A DNA stretch of 64,000 bases from contig JACTAT010000060.1 of the NCBI GenBank assembly GCA_014526335.1, positions 6,986,898 to 7,050,897 on the forward strand, given 5' to 3'. The translations under genes and the position numbers were made by a program. Under the pieces are notes generated by a model. It was not told the DNA's origin, made no database searches, and saw nothing but the letters and a program-made list of their open reading frames with translations. Below, piece by piece: positions 54,371 through 64,000 of the stretch. Within the stretch, counting starts at the first letter, position 1. The number at the start of each line of letters is the position of its first letter. Origin of the DNA: Chrysaora quinquecirrha (taxonomy: Eukaryota > Cnidaria > Scyphozoa > Semaeostomeae > Pelagiidae).

Positions 54371-54956
54371 TTAAACCACGTGGCCCCAGCAGCCAAAATG
54401 GTTACTTTTTTAGGAACCATTGCAAAACTTATAACAATGATAATAATATCAAAATAATATCAAAATACAGTAATAATGATATTAAAAGTATAAGACATAA
54501 CCTGCTCTACTAAACCAATATTAATAATCAATACCAGAAGTGCAAATATAGATGACTTTTTAAATGTTTTGATCCATGATCTTCGTTCAGTAGCTAAAGC
54601 GACATCAATTCATTATAGTGTAGGCAGAAACACCGCGGCGCAAGGCAACATAAGACAACTATGTTTCTGTAGAAAGTTAATAATATTTCGTCTTGCCAAG
54701 CAAGGCTTCTTCAGAGTGCAGAAGCAAAAATATTCAACTCTTCACCGCAAGAAGCTCTCTAGCTGAAAGCAAACAGTAAGCTAAGTGGTCTTTTCTTCCA
54801 TCAATTCATTGTCAGGGTTCAGTTAGTGATGGAGATCGTGGATCTAAACGGTTAAAAAATTGTGCACGTTTTTGAATTTCTGATAAAAAAGAATAGATAT
54901 GATTAACATTAAAAGTACTTAAGTAAAGTATTTAGATGTATTTAGAAACCATTTCA

Positions 54957-57900
54957 TCAGATTTCTCCCAGTGAAAACTGAGCAATGATTTCTGGTGCTG
55001 CAGAATCAAAACCAACAATATCCAACATGTACTTATCGGATGGGTCTGCAATTGTGAAGCCGGTTGATGACATACCACAGACAATCAGCTTGGCATCAGG
55101 GATGTTCATTCCCTCTCTGTAATCCTTTAGAGCTTGGTATGGATGCTTGTAACCATACCATGTCTCACAATCAGTATAAATGATAAACACATCAATTGGT
55201 ATCTTCTTATCAAGGGCATGTATCATCGGTAATGCACAGTCAGTGGCACCCATACGAATCTTGAAAACAAGATGTTTATGTCAAGAAGTAAATTGATGAT
55301 AAAAAGAAAGTACAGTACACTGGAGTATAAATTAATGCAGTAATAGCACAAAATAACGACAAAATGCGACGAGAAGAGATTTGCATGTATTTTGATGCTA
55401 ATATTCATTCAGAGTTCTAACAGAGTAGCATGAAACAGCATCTTCCATCCAAGTGTCCGTGAAAAATGCATTCGATAGAGAGAAGCATGATTAAGAGTCT
55501 GGCTTAACCGCTTAGGGAAAGTCTTTCTCTCACCCTGAAACGAATGTCTGTTGGTTTTGCTGTACCATATGAGCTGATTGGCGTTTAAAAAGTTGCACGA
55601 ATAAGAATACAACTTTTGATTTCAAAACACTGCATGAATTCAACATTTCTGGTTGATGCATTTTAGTTTGGTCTGTTATTCTGACGTTATGATATATGAT
55701 ACGTACCATAAGAAAAGTCTTGGTATGTTCCAAAATGTTCCTGATTTTTATCGCATTCTTACAGTTAAGTATATAAGTTAGTATAAGTTTACCGGAAAAT
55801 TAAAAATGCAACGGTTTTGCGAAAAACTTAAAAGCAAAAAGAATGAATGCATTTAACAGGGCCGAAAAAGGCAGGATCATAACCTGAAGTGGAATGGACG
55901 GAGGTGTGCCGCCGAGATTTTACAGACAACAACTTATTATGTAGACACTACACAGAGGGAGCACAGACTACAATAAGAGTAATAACAAGCAGAGTATGAG
56001 TGAAGACTTTCAGCCCATATTATTGCTTGAAATTGCATTATTAACACCTTCAATGAGATATTAACACTATGCGGCCTGAAATTAAATGAACTTTTTTAGT
56101 TGCTTCAATTTCTCACTTTGTTGTATGGGGATTTTGATAAAATCATACCTATGTTTAGAGAAGTTCAGGGCATAAAAACCCATCTATATGGGCCGCACAT
56201 ACTTGTACCAAAATAAGCACCCCGTAGGGGTTGAGTTTCCACTTCCATCTACTTACTTCTCGAATTCTACCCATAACTTCTCTAAGGGTCATCTCCTTGT
56301 TGATTCGAAGATCGACCAAATGATGAGAAAATCCCATGGGATACACAGTTTGCTCTGATTTCAAGGTGACCATTGCCATTGCAGCAGAAGCAGCAGCAGC
56401 TGTGATAGCATCTGAACCAAGGACATCTGTGTACATAGAACCACTCACATCAACACCAAGCATATATCTTTTCCCAGTTGGCTCAACAAACTATGAAAAG
56501 GCATTGATGATTGGATCATAACATAGCAATTGTGCATAAAATTATACACTAATGGTAGGTAAAAAATCTAGTACAGTTCACCCTCGTTTAACTGAACAAC
56601 CCTGATTAACTGAACCACAGTTAACTGAACAACAAATTACTGATTATGTGAATGGTTTAAAGAGGCCCCCTGAAAGGTTTGGCGTGACGCGTTGGATCAT
56701 TTTTTGAACATTATTAAAAAGGCAAAATTTTGTGCTAAAAGATGTAATTAAAGATTGCTGCGTTCAGCCTGAAAAGCCATTTTTTAAGGCGTTATCACGT
56801 GAATGATGATTTTTTTTGGGTGTGAGTACTGGAAATCAAATTCTTTCATGAAATGTTCATGACCCTTAAGAAACGTTTTGGCGTTTAATTTTTCTGTTGT
56901 TATGGCGTGAAAAGAGCTAAAAATTGGCGTTATTGCATGATTGATAGTGCCTATCGGGGGCCCCTTTAAAATTCATCAATGACACTAATTCATAACTTGT
57001 ATTATGTTATGCAGCACCAAAGAATAAAGTTATTATTTTGCAATGTTGCACAATCGCTTGTTGGAACTTATAAGGCCTTGGATGCAGCAAGATGAATAAC
57101 AAGCCTGAACTCGGTGATGCTTCTGCAATTGCAGGAACTAGCAGTCCCATGGGGGCAAACACTCACAAAAACAAATGAGCATTTGTTCATTGTCACTTGT
57201 AGTTTTATCAGGGGGAAGTTTATTGTAAAGTATTGTAAAGACTGCAAGTATGTGTTTGTTGAAAATTTTCAGCAAAAAGTGGCCAATAGGGGGCCAATAC
57301 TTGACATCCTTGATTACCTGGTATTTTGGCATTTCTGAACTGAAATTGAAAAAGTTGATTGGGAGGTTTTCTGATAGTCAAGGATGCACTATTATGTAAG
57401 CTAGAGGCACCTGGCTTGGGGTTTCCAAACACCTTATAGGTAGTATCAATCACATCAGCACAAAATCATATGTTGCCTTAAATTTCACCAGACACCCCAT
57501 TTGCTTGTATAAATTTAAAAAATGCACAAGGGAAAAAATTTCTTAATAAGTACCTTGAAAGACAAATAGAATGCTTCATCCAAAGCTTTGACAATTTGCT
57601 TATTTGGTTTCCATTCTTTTGACCCTCGTATCCCTTTTCCTTTTTCATATACTTTCAAGGCAATTAGGACATTAAATGGATGAATTCTTGCTTTTTTCAG
57701 CAATGTTGTATCCGTGACACTTTTTGCAACATGTGAAGCAAGTTCACTACCAGGATGATCTTCAGTGTCTTCGAACATCCCCATTGATGACATCTTACCT
57801 AAGTTTCTTATCATTGCGGTCAGTGGCATGTGCATTAGAAGATGATGCCATACCTAAAAAAACAGCAAATATCAATTTCAGTTCAAGCTGTTTCCTTGTC

Positions 57901-59591
57901 AAGCTTGTCAAGTCTTTCTACAATTGCACAAAACAGAAAAATTGCAGGAAAAACCATTGAATACAAGAATAAAATTTTCGAGGTTGTGTGAAAATCAAAG
58001 GGCACACAAAAGTGTTTTTCCTCAGGATGCCCGAAAATTTGGGTTGCAAATAATTGAGGGAGCAAATAAGACAGGCATGAAATCTATGCAAGAAATGTTT
58101 GGGATGTGGTGGTTTTCAATGGGATCTCAGGTGTGCAAGGGTCACTTCCTATTGTTTCATCCTACTGTTAGCCTATTGTTTTATAAAAAAACTTGGGTGT
58201 GCAAACGCCATACTCTGCAGTCTTGGTGTGAAGTTAGAAACTTTGTTGGCAAACTGGTATGGATCATTTAGAAAAGGATAGCCTACTGATAGAGTACTTA
58301 AGTGTGACATCATCAAAAATCTATTTTTAGAATTTTGAAATTTGCTCCTCATTTTGTGAAGAGCGTCAAAAATAATGGGTAAACATGGAATGCAAAATCA
58401 GTTAAACATATCAAACATTGGCTGAGATATGGCCATCCGAGGAAATACATTTTAATCTGCTCTGGTCAAAAAGTTTAGAACAAGGCGCAAAATACAGTGA
58501 TTTCCTATTGAAATGTTTTTCTTCAGATGCCGATATCTCAGCCAATTTTTGATATATTTGACTGATTTTGCTCTTTACGCATTATTTTTGGCGGTCTTTC
58601 ACCAAATGAAGAGAAAATTTCGAAGATTTTTGATGACATCACACTTGGGTAGTCTATTGCCACATGCTCCACATTTGGATAAGGTGAATGCACCCCTCCC
58701 TGCACCCCTCCCTGCACCCCTGGCATATACAGGGTTATTATCACGATACTACATTATCACCTTTTTTGATGACAAAAATTGTGTTGGCACATGTTCTCTG
58801 ACAAGATCATTGACTCGTATGATCTCGACGATTTCTTCTGCTGACTGAGCTTTCATGGCATCCTCTGCTGCTTTCAGAAAACCAACTGTCTTGTTCAGAT
58901 CTTCATCAATACTCTCAAATGCATTCAAATCCTTCATCATCTCCTCATATCCTTTTATTATATATTTAAACACCAAAGCGTGGCATTTGCTGTCATTAGC
59001 CTTTACGTGGCACAATCTCAGTAAATCAGCATGCGACCAGCCATCCCTTTTCTTATACTTTGTTATTTGATAAGCCAGATTTCTTCCTGTTTTGCTACAA
59101 TACCATTTACAAATGGCTTTTCTGTGTGCTCTCCCCCAACCTGTTTTCCCATCAATACCCTTACTTATTTCTTCACAAAATTGCACAAAATGGAAAAGGT
59201 CTGTTGCCGTCCGACATACTTCTGGCATGGCGTTGTATGCTGCCTGTGTTACCTCAACAAAACGTTTATCATTCTCATGATAACGTGCACATAATGCTAA
59301 ACAGTAGACTATTGTGTCTTGTTTTGTACACCTTCCCTCAAGACTAAATCTTTTAATGATATCAACAACTTCTCTCCCCTGGCCTTTCGATATCAACCTA
59401 GCAACTGATTTGATATTTTCCAAACCAAGCTCTCTTTTATTAACATAATAAGTACCACCTTCAGAGCCAAGAACAAGAAATCTTTTCAGTCTTTGAACAT
59501 CAGTCACTTCCCATACAAAACCCCCAGCATTGTTCATAACTTGATCCGGCTCTTGTTTAATTTGCTGACCTGGAATATGGTCGACCTCCAT
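54957..59591 (-). CDS. RO60: 60-kDa SS-A/Ro ribonucleoprotein (TROVE domain, vWA)
   Basis: Exons in coding order: 59591-58761, 57853-57554, 56490-56257, 55259-54957. All junctions are phase 0, giving 555 aa; human RO60 is 538 aa. Residues about 20-370 form the TROVE HEAT-repeat ring: WEVTDVQRLKRFLVLGSEGG, YYVNKRELGLENIKSVARLI, CRTATDLFHFVQFCEEISKG, WGRAHRKAICKWY, DGWSHADLLRLCHVKA, HMPLTAMIRNLGKM, LLKKARIHPFNVLIAL. The C-terminal von Willebrand A fold has an intact metal site, DVSGSM, plus DCALPMIHALDKKIPIDVFI, KLIVCGMSSTGFTIADPSDK and a final FSLGEI. It binds Y RNAs and misfolded small RNAs for quality control. The ATG at 59591 fits the family start; the frame extends slightly upstream without an ATG. 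Confidence 0.97.
55870..56245. repeat. Dispersed ~400-bp repeat, RO60 intron
   Basis: Second copy of the repeat at 46222-46640, same orientation. Shared landmarks are TGTGCCGCCGAGATTTTACA, GAAGACTTTC, ATGTTTAGAGAAGTTCAGGG and TATGGGCCGCACATAC. It stops within 15 bp of the RO60 vWA exon end. Confidence 0.62.
58090..58270. repeat. Dispersed repeat, RO60 intron 1
   Basis: TTTCAATGGGATCTCAGGTG, CCTATTGTTTCATCCTACTG and TTAGCCTATTG are, on the other strand, the repeat found at 1600-1965 and 37270-37425. Confidence 0.5.
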
Positions 59592-60807
59592 TGCAGCTCG
59601 ATATTTTTGATCCAAGGACTTCGATCAAGTTTAATTTGCAGTAATAAATGATATCCACTTTATATTACATCATTTTTAAGAAAAAACGTGGAAGAAACCA
59701 AGATAAGAACTCTTTCTCTTTCTGTTTTGATGGTGCAATTTCATGTCCATCCAAAGCGCATGCGCTTTTGTAAGAAACTGCTGTACAAAATCATTTTATG
59801 CTAAATTTAGCCTCAACGTTCTCATTGGTCGAAATAATACATGCTTGAAATTCTTGAAATTTGCTGTTCTGAGCTCAAGCTAAAGCCGCATCATGTTTTT
59901 ATGATCTATGTACTGTATGTAGACACGAACACGATTTAAATGATCTACCTTTCCTTGTCATTGGTTTGGTCCGAGGGGCGATTCATCGGCAATTCACTCC
60001 TCAAAAAAGCGTAAGAGATTCCTATTGAAACAAAAGGATTCTTGCAAGATTCCTACGAAAACAATAGAGATTCCAGCCGAGGTGCAAGAGATTCCAAGGA
60101 GTGAATTGCCCCTCGGCTCAATCAAGCTAGTTCTCATCACACTTGCCAACCTTTCTTCCTGGCAATTTTGCTGACAAAAATTTGTTACCCCCATTTTCTG
60201 TAAGTACCCGGAAGAAAGTAATGCCCTGCCTCCTGCGATGGTATCTCCCAAGGGGTGAATCTTATCTGTTCCCATGAGAGTATCCCCTTGTTCCCTGGGC
60301 CTGGAATTTTTAGGCAAATTTTTCATATTGATAGTCAAGGTGATTGAAAGGGAGATGTTGATACAAGGGAAGATGTTAAGATGCTAGTACTTGATCGCTG
60401 TTCCCGATGTTCCCTTGTTCCCTTTTATTTTTCGTCATATCATGTTCCCTTGTTCCCTTGATACATTTCGCATGTTCCCGTGTTCTTTCCCCTCATGCAT
60501 CCGTTCCAGGGGATCAATTCCTGTCGGCAGCTTTGACACTCCTTGGTCCGTATTTTATGAATACTAATAAAGTGACAACGAGATGCCTTCATCACTCATT
60601 TGAAATTCCGACATCGTGTGAGGAGGTCTGGCAAGATGCTGAATTTGTTTGCAAGTTTATGTTCAATAAAAGAGAATAACATTGCAGAATAGATGACAAA
60701 TATTTCTAAGTTTGTTAATTGAAGTATCAAGCAGAATTTAATCAAGTTTTAATAACTTATAGATTGTGGTAAGCTGCTGAGCTTTTGGTTAGGCCTTTGC
60801 TTTGAAC
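59592..60807. other. Region between RO60 and the EF-hand exon
   Basis: The RO60 promoter and leader lie at the left. From about 59985 the sequence is inverted relative to 62975-63320, for example GGGTGAATCTTATCT near 60254 against TAAGATTTACCCCTTGG at 63168. Around 60407-60490 is a TTCCCTTGTTCCC-like simple repeat. No other gene was recognised. Confidence 0.5.
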
Positions 60808-61344
60808 ATGGGCCACAAAGGAAGTAAACTCTCCCAAGATGAAATTCGGGATCTGCAAAAGGCAACATATTGTAAGTTCGAAGATTTATGTATAATTTTG
60901 AAGCTTTGACTTTCTTTGAATAGTTTCATTCCTTTTTAGTTTCATTTTCTACTGCTCATTTCTTCATTCAATCCATAAATATCCAAAATGTCCTTTTGAT
61001 TTAAATTTGCAAGTCACTGAACTGAACGTTACGTTGGGCTACGGGCTGGACCGTCATTTGAATTCTGTTTTGCGATGAGTGTCGAAATCAATGTTGTTAA
61101 CAGTATTCTTTGGCCTACATGCTTTAACGCTCCTTCTTCGATTCAACAAGATTTTACAGAGAGAGAAAGAGTTATGGATTTTTTGTAATCTACTGACATC
61201 TGTGGACTTCCGCAAATTTAGTAGCATTTCACATTTTGCTTTTGTACACAGGAGGGCTATCTACTTCTTCAAGGTTATCTCAGATATCGTTATCTATCTA
61301 CTTTTCCTCGTCTTATTTTTACCATTTTCTAACATGTTAATTTT
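59985..61344. repeat. Left arm of a large inverted duplication around the N gap
   Basis: The reverse complement of this arm matches 61990-63320 in the same order, with many substitutions and indels. Landmarks are TCATCACTCATTTGAAATTC (60589), the coding exon at 60808, and ATCTCAGATATCGTTATCT (61278). The gap begins inside the matched region. Confidence 0.85.
60808..60871 (+). CDS. First coding exon of a probable neuronal-calcium-sensor-like protein
   Basis: ATG at 60808 gives MGHKGSKLSQDEIRDLQKAT, then Tyr and a GTAAGT donor at 60872. Gly2 followed by SKL and an acidic helix resembles the myristoylated N-terminus of frequenin/visinin/neurocalcin proteins. No EF hand is visible because the gene runs into intron sequence and then the N gap. 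The product is inferred from 21 residues only; other myristoylated calcium-binding families are possible. An inverted copy lies at 62473-62536. Confidence 0.45.
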
Positions 61345-61844
61345 NNNNNNNNNNNNNNNNNNNNNNNNNNNNNNNNNNNNNNNNNNNNNNNNNNNNNNNN
61401 NNNNNNNNNNNNNNNNNNNNNNNNNNNNNNNNNNNNNNNNNNNNNNNNNNNNNNNNNNNNNNNNNNNNNNNNNNNNNNNNNNNNNNNNNNNNNNNNNNNN
61501 NNNNNNNNNNNNNNNNNNNNNNNNNNNNNNNNNNNNNNNNNNNNNNNNNNNNNNNNNNNNNNNNNNNNNNNNNNNNNNNNNNNNNNNNNNNNNNNNNNNN
61601 NNNNNNNNNNNNNNNNNNNNNNNNNNNNNNNNNNNNNNNNNNNNNNNNNNNNNNNNNNNNNNNNNNNNNNNNNNNNNNNNNNNNNNNNNNNNNNNNNNNN
61701 NNNNNNNNNNNNNNNNNNNNNNNNNNNNNNNNNNNNNNNNNNNNNNNNNNNNNNNNNNNNNNNNNNNNNNNNNNNNNNNNNNNNNNNNNNNNNNNNNNNN
61801 NNNNNNNNNNNNNNNNNNNNNNNNNNNNNNNNNNNNNNNNNNNN
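61345..61844. other. Assembly gap of 500 N
   Basis: Exactly 500 unknown bases, a common placeholder for a gap of unknown length. Frames drawn through it are meaningless. Confidence 1.
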
Positions 61845-61989
61845 CTGTGCTGGCTGCTTTGAAATAACATTTTTGGCAAGAATTTCTACTATCAAATCAA
61901 AGTTAATTGCTTGGGAATATGCAAAAAGACATTTGTAAATTATGAATATTTATACCATTTTTGCAATTCTTTCTTGTCAACTGCAAAAA

Positions 61990-63320
61990 AATTAACATGA
62001 TAGTAAATAGAAAAATAAGATAAGGAAAAGTAGATAACGATATCTGAGATAAACTTGAAGAAGTGGATAGCCCTCCTGGGTGCAAATGCAAGATTTGATA
62101 AAGTATGCTAACAAAATTTGCGGAAGTCCACAGATGGGCAAGAGCATGAGAGCAGATTACAAAAAAATATATAATTCTCTCTCTCTCCAAAATCTAGTTG
62201 AATCGAAAAAGAGCGTAAGAAAGCATGTAGGCCAAAGAATACTTTATACAAATCTTGACCACGTTGAGTTCGACACTCGTCTCACAGAACCAAACCCAAA
62301 CGACGGCCCAGCCAAACGTTCAGTCAGTGACTTGCAAATTTGAATCAAAAGGACATTTTGGATATTTATGGATTGAATGAAGAAATGAGCAGTAGAAAAT
62401 GAAACTGAAAAGAAATGAAACTATTCAAAGAAAGTCAAAGCTTCAAAATTATACATAAATCTTCGAACTTACAATATGTTGCCTTTTGCAGATCCCGAAT
62501 TTCGTCTTGGGAGAGCTTACTTCCTTTGTGGCCCATGGTTCAAATCAAAGCTGGTAAGGCCTAACTAAAAGCTCAACAGCTTACCACAATCGATAAGTTA
62601 TTAAAACTTGATTAAATTCTGCTTGATACTTCAATTAACAAATTTAGAAATATTTTTCATCTATTCTGCAATGTTATTCTCTTTTATTGAACATAAACTT
62701 GCAAACAAATTCAGCATCTTGTTTTCATCTTGTCAGACCTCCTCACACGATGTTGGAATTTCAAATGAATGATGAAGGCATCTCGTCTCGTCGTCACTTT
62801 ATTAGTATTCATAAAATACGGACCAAGGAGTGTCAAAGCCACCAACAGGAACTGGTCCCTGGGACGGATGCATGAGGGGAAAGAACACGGGAACATGCGA
62901 AATGTATCCAGGGAACAAGGGAACATGACCAAAACTAAAGGGAACATCGGGAACCTCACTGCTCCGCCCCTGGTTGTAATCGAGGGGCATTTCACTCCTC
63001 GAAAAAGTGTTCGAAATTGCTATTGAAATAAAAGGGTTCTTACGAGAAGTGAATTTCCCCTGAGTCGGATCATTGGATGCCGTCGGGTGTAGCCAACAAT
63101 GGGATTGTTGTACTTAAGATGAATGGCCAAAGACAAGGGGTGGCTCTCAAAAGGTAAAAAACTTTAATAAGATTTACCCCTTGGTGAAATACCATCGCAG
63201 GGGGAATTACTTTCTTTCGGGTACTTACACTTACAGAAAAGAGGGGGTAACAAATTTTTTATCAGCAAAAAACGGCAAAATTACCAGGAAAAAAGTCGGG
63301 AACCTCACTGCTCCGCCCCT
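61990..63320. repeat. Right arm of the inverted duplication
   Basis: Inverted match to 59985-61344. An 87-codon plus-strand frame at 62080-62343 falls in the arm but is interrupted in the left copy, so it is probably incidental. 61845-61989 continues past the point where the left arm enters the gap. Confidence 0.85.
62473..62536 (-). CDS. Inverted second copy of the calcium-sensor-like first exon
   Basis: Encodes the same 21 residues as 60808-60871 and keeps the ATG and GTAAGT donor. The two exons differ at two bases, AAA/AAG and GAT/GAC, both synonymous. It reads leftward toward the gap. It may be a second gene or the other haplotype wrongly joined. Confidence 0.42.
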
Positions 63321-63505
63321 GGTTGTAATCGAGGGGCATTTCACTCCTCGAAAAAGCGTTCGAAATTGCTATTGAAATAAAAGGGTTCTTACGAGAAGTG
63401 AATTTCCCCTGAGTCGGATCATTGGATGCCGTCGGGTGTAGCCAACAATGGGATTGTTGTACTTAAGATGAATGGCCAAAGACAAGGGGTAGCTCTCAAA
63501 TTCAC
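62948..63505. repeat. ~205-bp direct duplication
   Basis: 62948-63150 and 63298-63500 are nearly identical (CGGGAACCTCACTGCTCCGC through GACAAGGGGTRGCTCTCAAA), with only one or two differences such as AAGTGTTCG/AAGCGTTCG. The offset is 350 bp. A distinct 145-bp segment separates them. Confidence 0.9.
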
Positions 63506-63639
63506 GGTAGCAACGTAGTTGATAACGTGTTTAAAACCAGTGGAATCGAAAAGTCGAACCGCGCCCAAAAGGTAGAACCGCGCCCTTAATTCAATAGTTT
63601 CCATGGTTTTCTAGCTCATGTTTTTCTAGCTCATGACAC

Positions 63640-63900
63640 ATGAGACGTGAATTTTCCGCAGGAACAAAAGTCCTCATACAATGGATTCCATTGTCTAGCT
63701 TAGTCTTGACACAAATTGGCGTCCTGAGATATGTATTTTCCGCAGGAACAAAAGTCCTCATACAATTGATTCTGTTAAGCTTATCCTTGACGCATGACAA
63801 ATTGGCGTCCTGAGACGTGTATTTTGCGCAGGAATAGAGGTCCTCATACAATGGATTCTATTGTCAAGCTTATGCTTGACGCATGACAAATTGGCGTCAT
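63640..63900. repeat. Three tandem copies of a ~92-bp unit
   Basis: CCGCAGGAACAAAAGTCCTC is followed by ATACAATGGATTC and AAATTGGCGTCCTGAGA, recurring at about 63656, 63739 and 63829. Units differ by short indels (83-92 bp). A minus-strand open frame across them is incidental. Confidence 0.82.
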
Positions 63901-63934
63901 CCTTCATTGGTATTTGAGATTTTTATTTACAATA

Positions 63935-64000
63935 CACCTTTTCAACTAAGGACCTCGTTTTCAAAAAAATTTAAAATTGTGTCACAGAAGCATTTCGACG
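63935..64000. mobile_element. Left end of a MITE cut by the window edge
   Basis: TTCAACTAAGGACCTCGTTT, then TCAAAAAAATTTAAAATTG and GTCACAGAAGCATTT, matches the left end of the element at 3624-4018. Confidence 0.6.

Larger units (their letters stand above)
53413..54956. other. ACTR10-RO60 convergent spacer
   Basis: Holds both 3' UTRs and two MITEs (listed separately). The stretch 54380-54950 is AT-rich with no recognised gene. Confidence 0.45.

Noticed and set aside
58513..59347. Plus-strand frames opposite RO60 exon 1
   Set aside because: They are shadows of the well-supported minus-strand RO60 coding exon or of its intron.
61079..61895. Long frames crossing the N gap
   Set aside because: They consist mostly of unknown bases.
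62080..62343. 87-codon plus-strand frame in the right palindrome arm
   Set aside because: The matching left arm does not keep the frame open, and it lies in intron sequence of the calcium-sensor-like gene on the other strand.

Overview
This window is nuclear DNA from an invertebrate animal. The genes are split by many AT-rich introns with GT..AG borders, there is one 500-base N gap, and transposon-derived repeats are dense. Base composition, intron style and the many short inverted-repeat elements fit a cnidarian best (a sponge is the main alternative). This placement is an inference; no marker gene here fixes the species.

Layout. 2.4-16.3 kb, plus strand: COG7, a Golgi tethering subunit, rebuilt in full as 24 coding exons and 747 aa. 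17.8-18.2 kb: an unrecognised 104-codon ORF. 19.2-24.5 kb, minus strand: a membrane-anchored TKL-type protein kinase in 7 exons. 25.2-29.0 kb: a 3.8 kb fold-back element with arms made of 177-bp tandem repeats. 29.0-34.6 kb, plus: ZMYND19, lacking its first exon. 36.5-40.3 kb, plus: EDF1/MBF1, complete. 40.9-47.0 kb, plus: ALAD (porphobilinogen synthase), with a central catalytic exon not found. 48.1-51.2 kb, minus: ACBD6, complete. 51.5-53.4 kb, plus: ACTR10, complete. 55.0-59.6 kb, minus: RO60/TROVE2, complete. 60.0-63.3 kb: a diverged inverted duplication around the N gap, each arm carrying the first coding exon of a probable neuronal-calcium-sensor-like protein. 63.6-63.9 kb: a small tandem repeat.

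The genes are conserved housekeeping genes and do not form one pathway: Golgi trafficking (COG7), dynactin (ACTR10), RNA quality control (RO60), transcription coactivation (EDF1), haem synthesis (ALAD), acyl-CoA binding (ACBD6) and signalling (kinase, ZMYND19). ACBD6 and ACTR10 are divergent, with 317 bp between start codons. ALAD/ACBD6 and ACTR10/RO60 are convergent. For every spliced gene I checked that exon phases join; the only failures are the ALAD gap and the ZMYND19 5' end.

The space between exons is mostly non-autonomous DNA transposons. Several have clear target-site duplications: a family with 9-bp duplications (Mutator-like), a hAT-like element with an 8-bp duplication, GGCC-ended elements with TTA/TAA duplications (Harbinger-like), and one with TTAA. 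There is also a tRNA-derived SINE family and long TGAC microsatellites in COG7 introns. No CRISPR array, bacterial operon, viral gene or toxin gene was seen.
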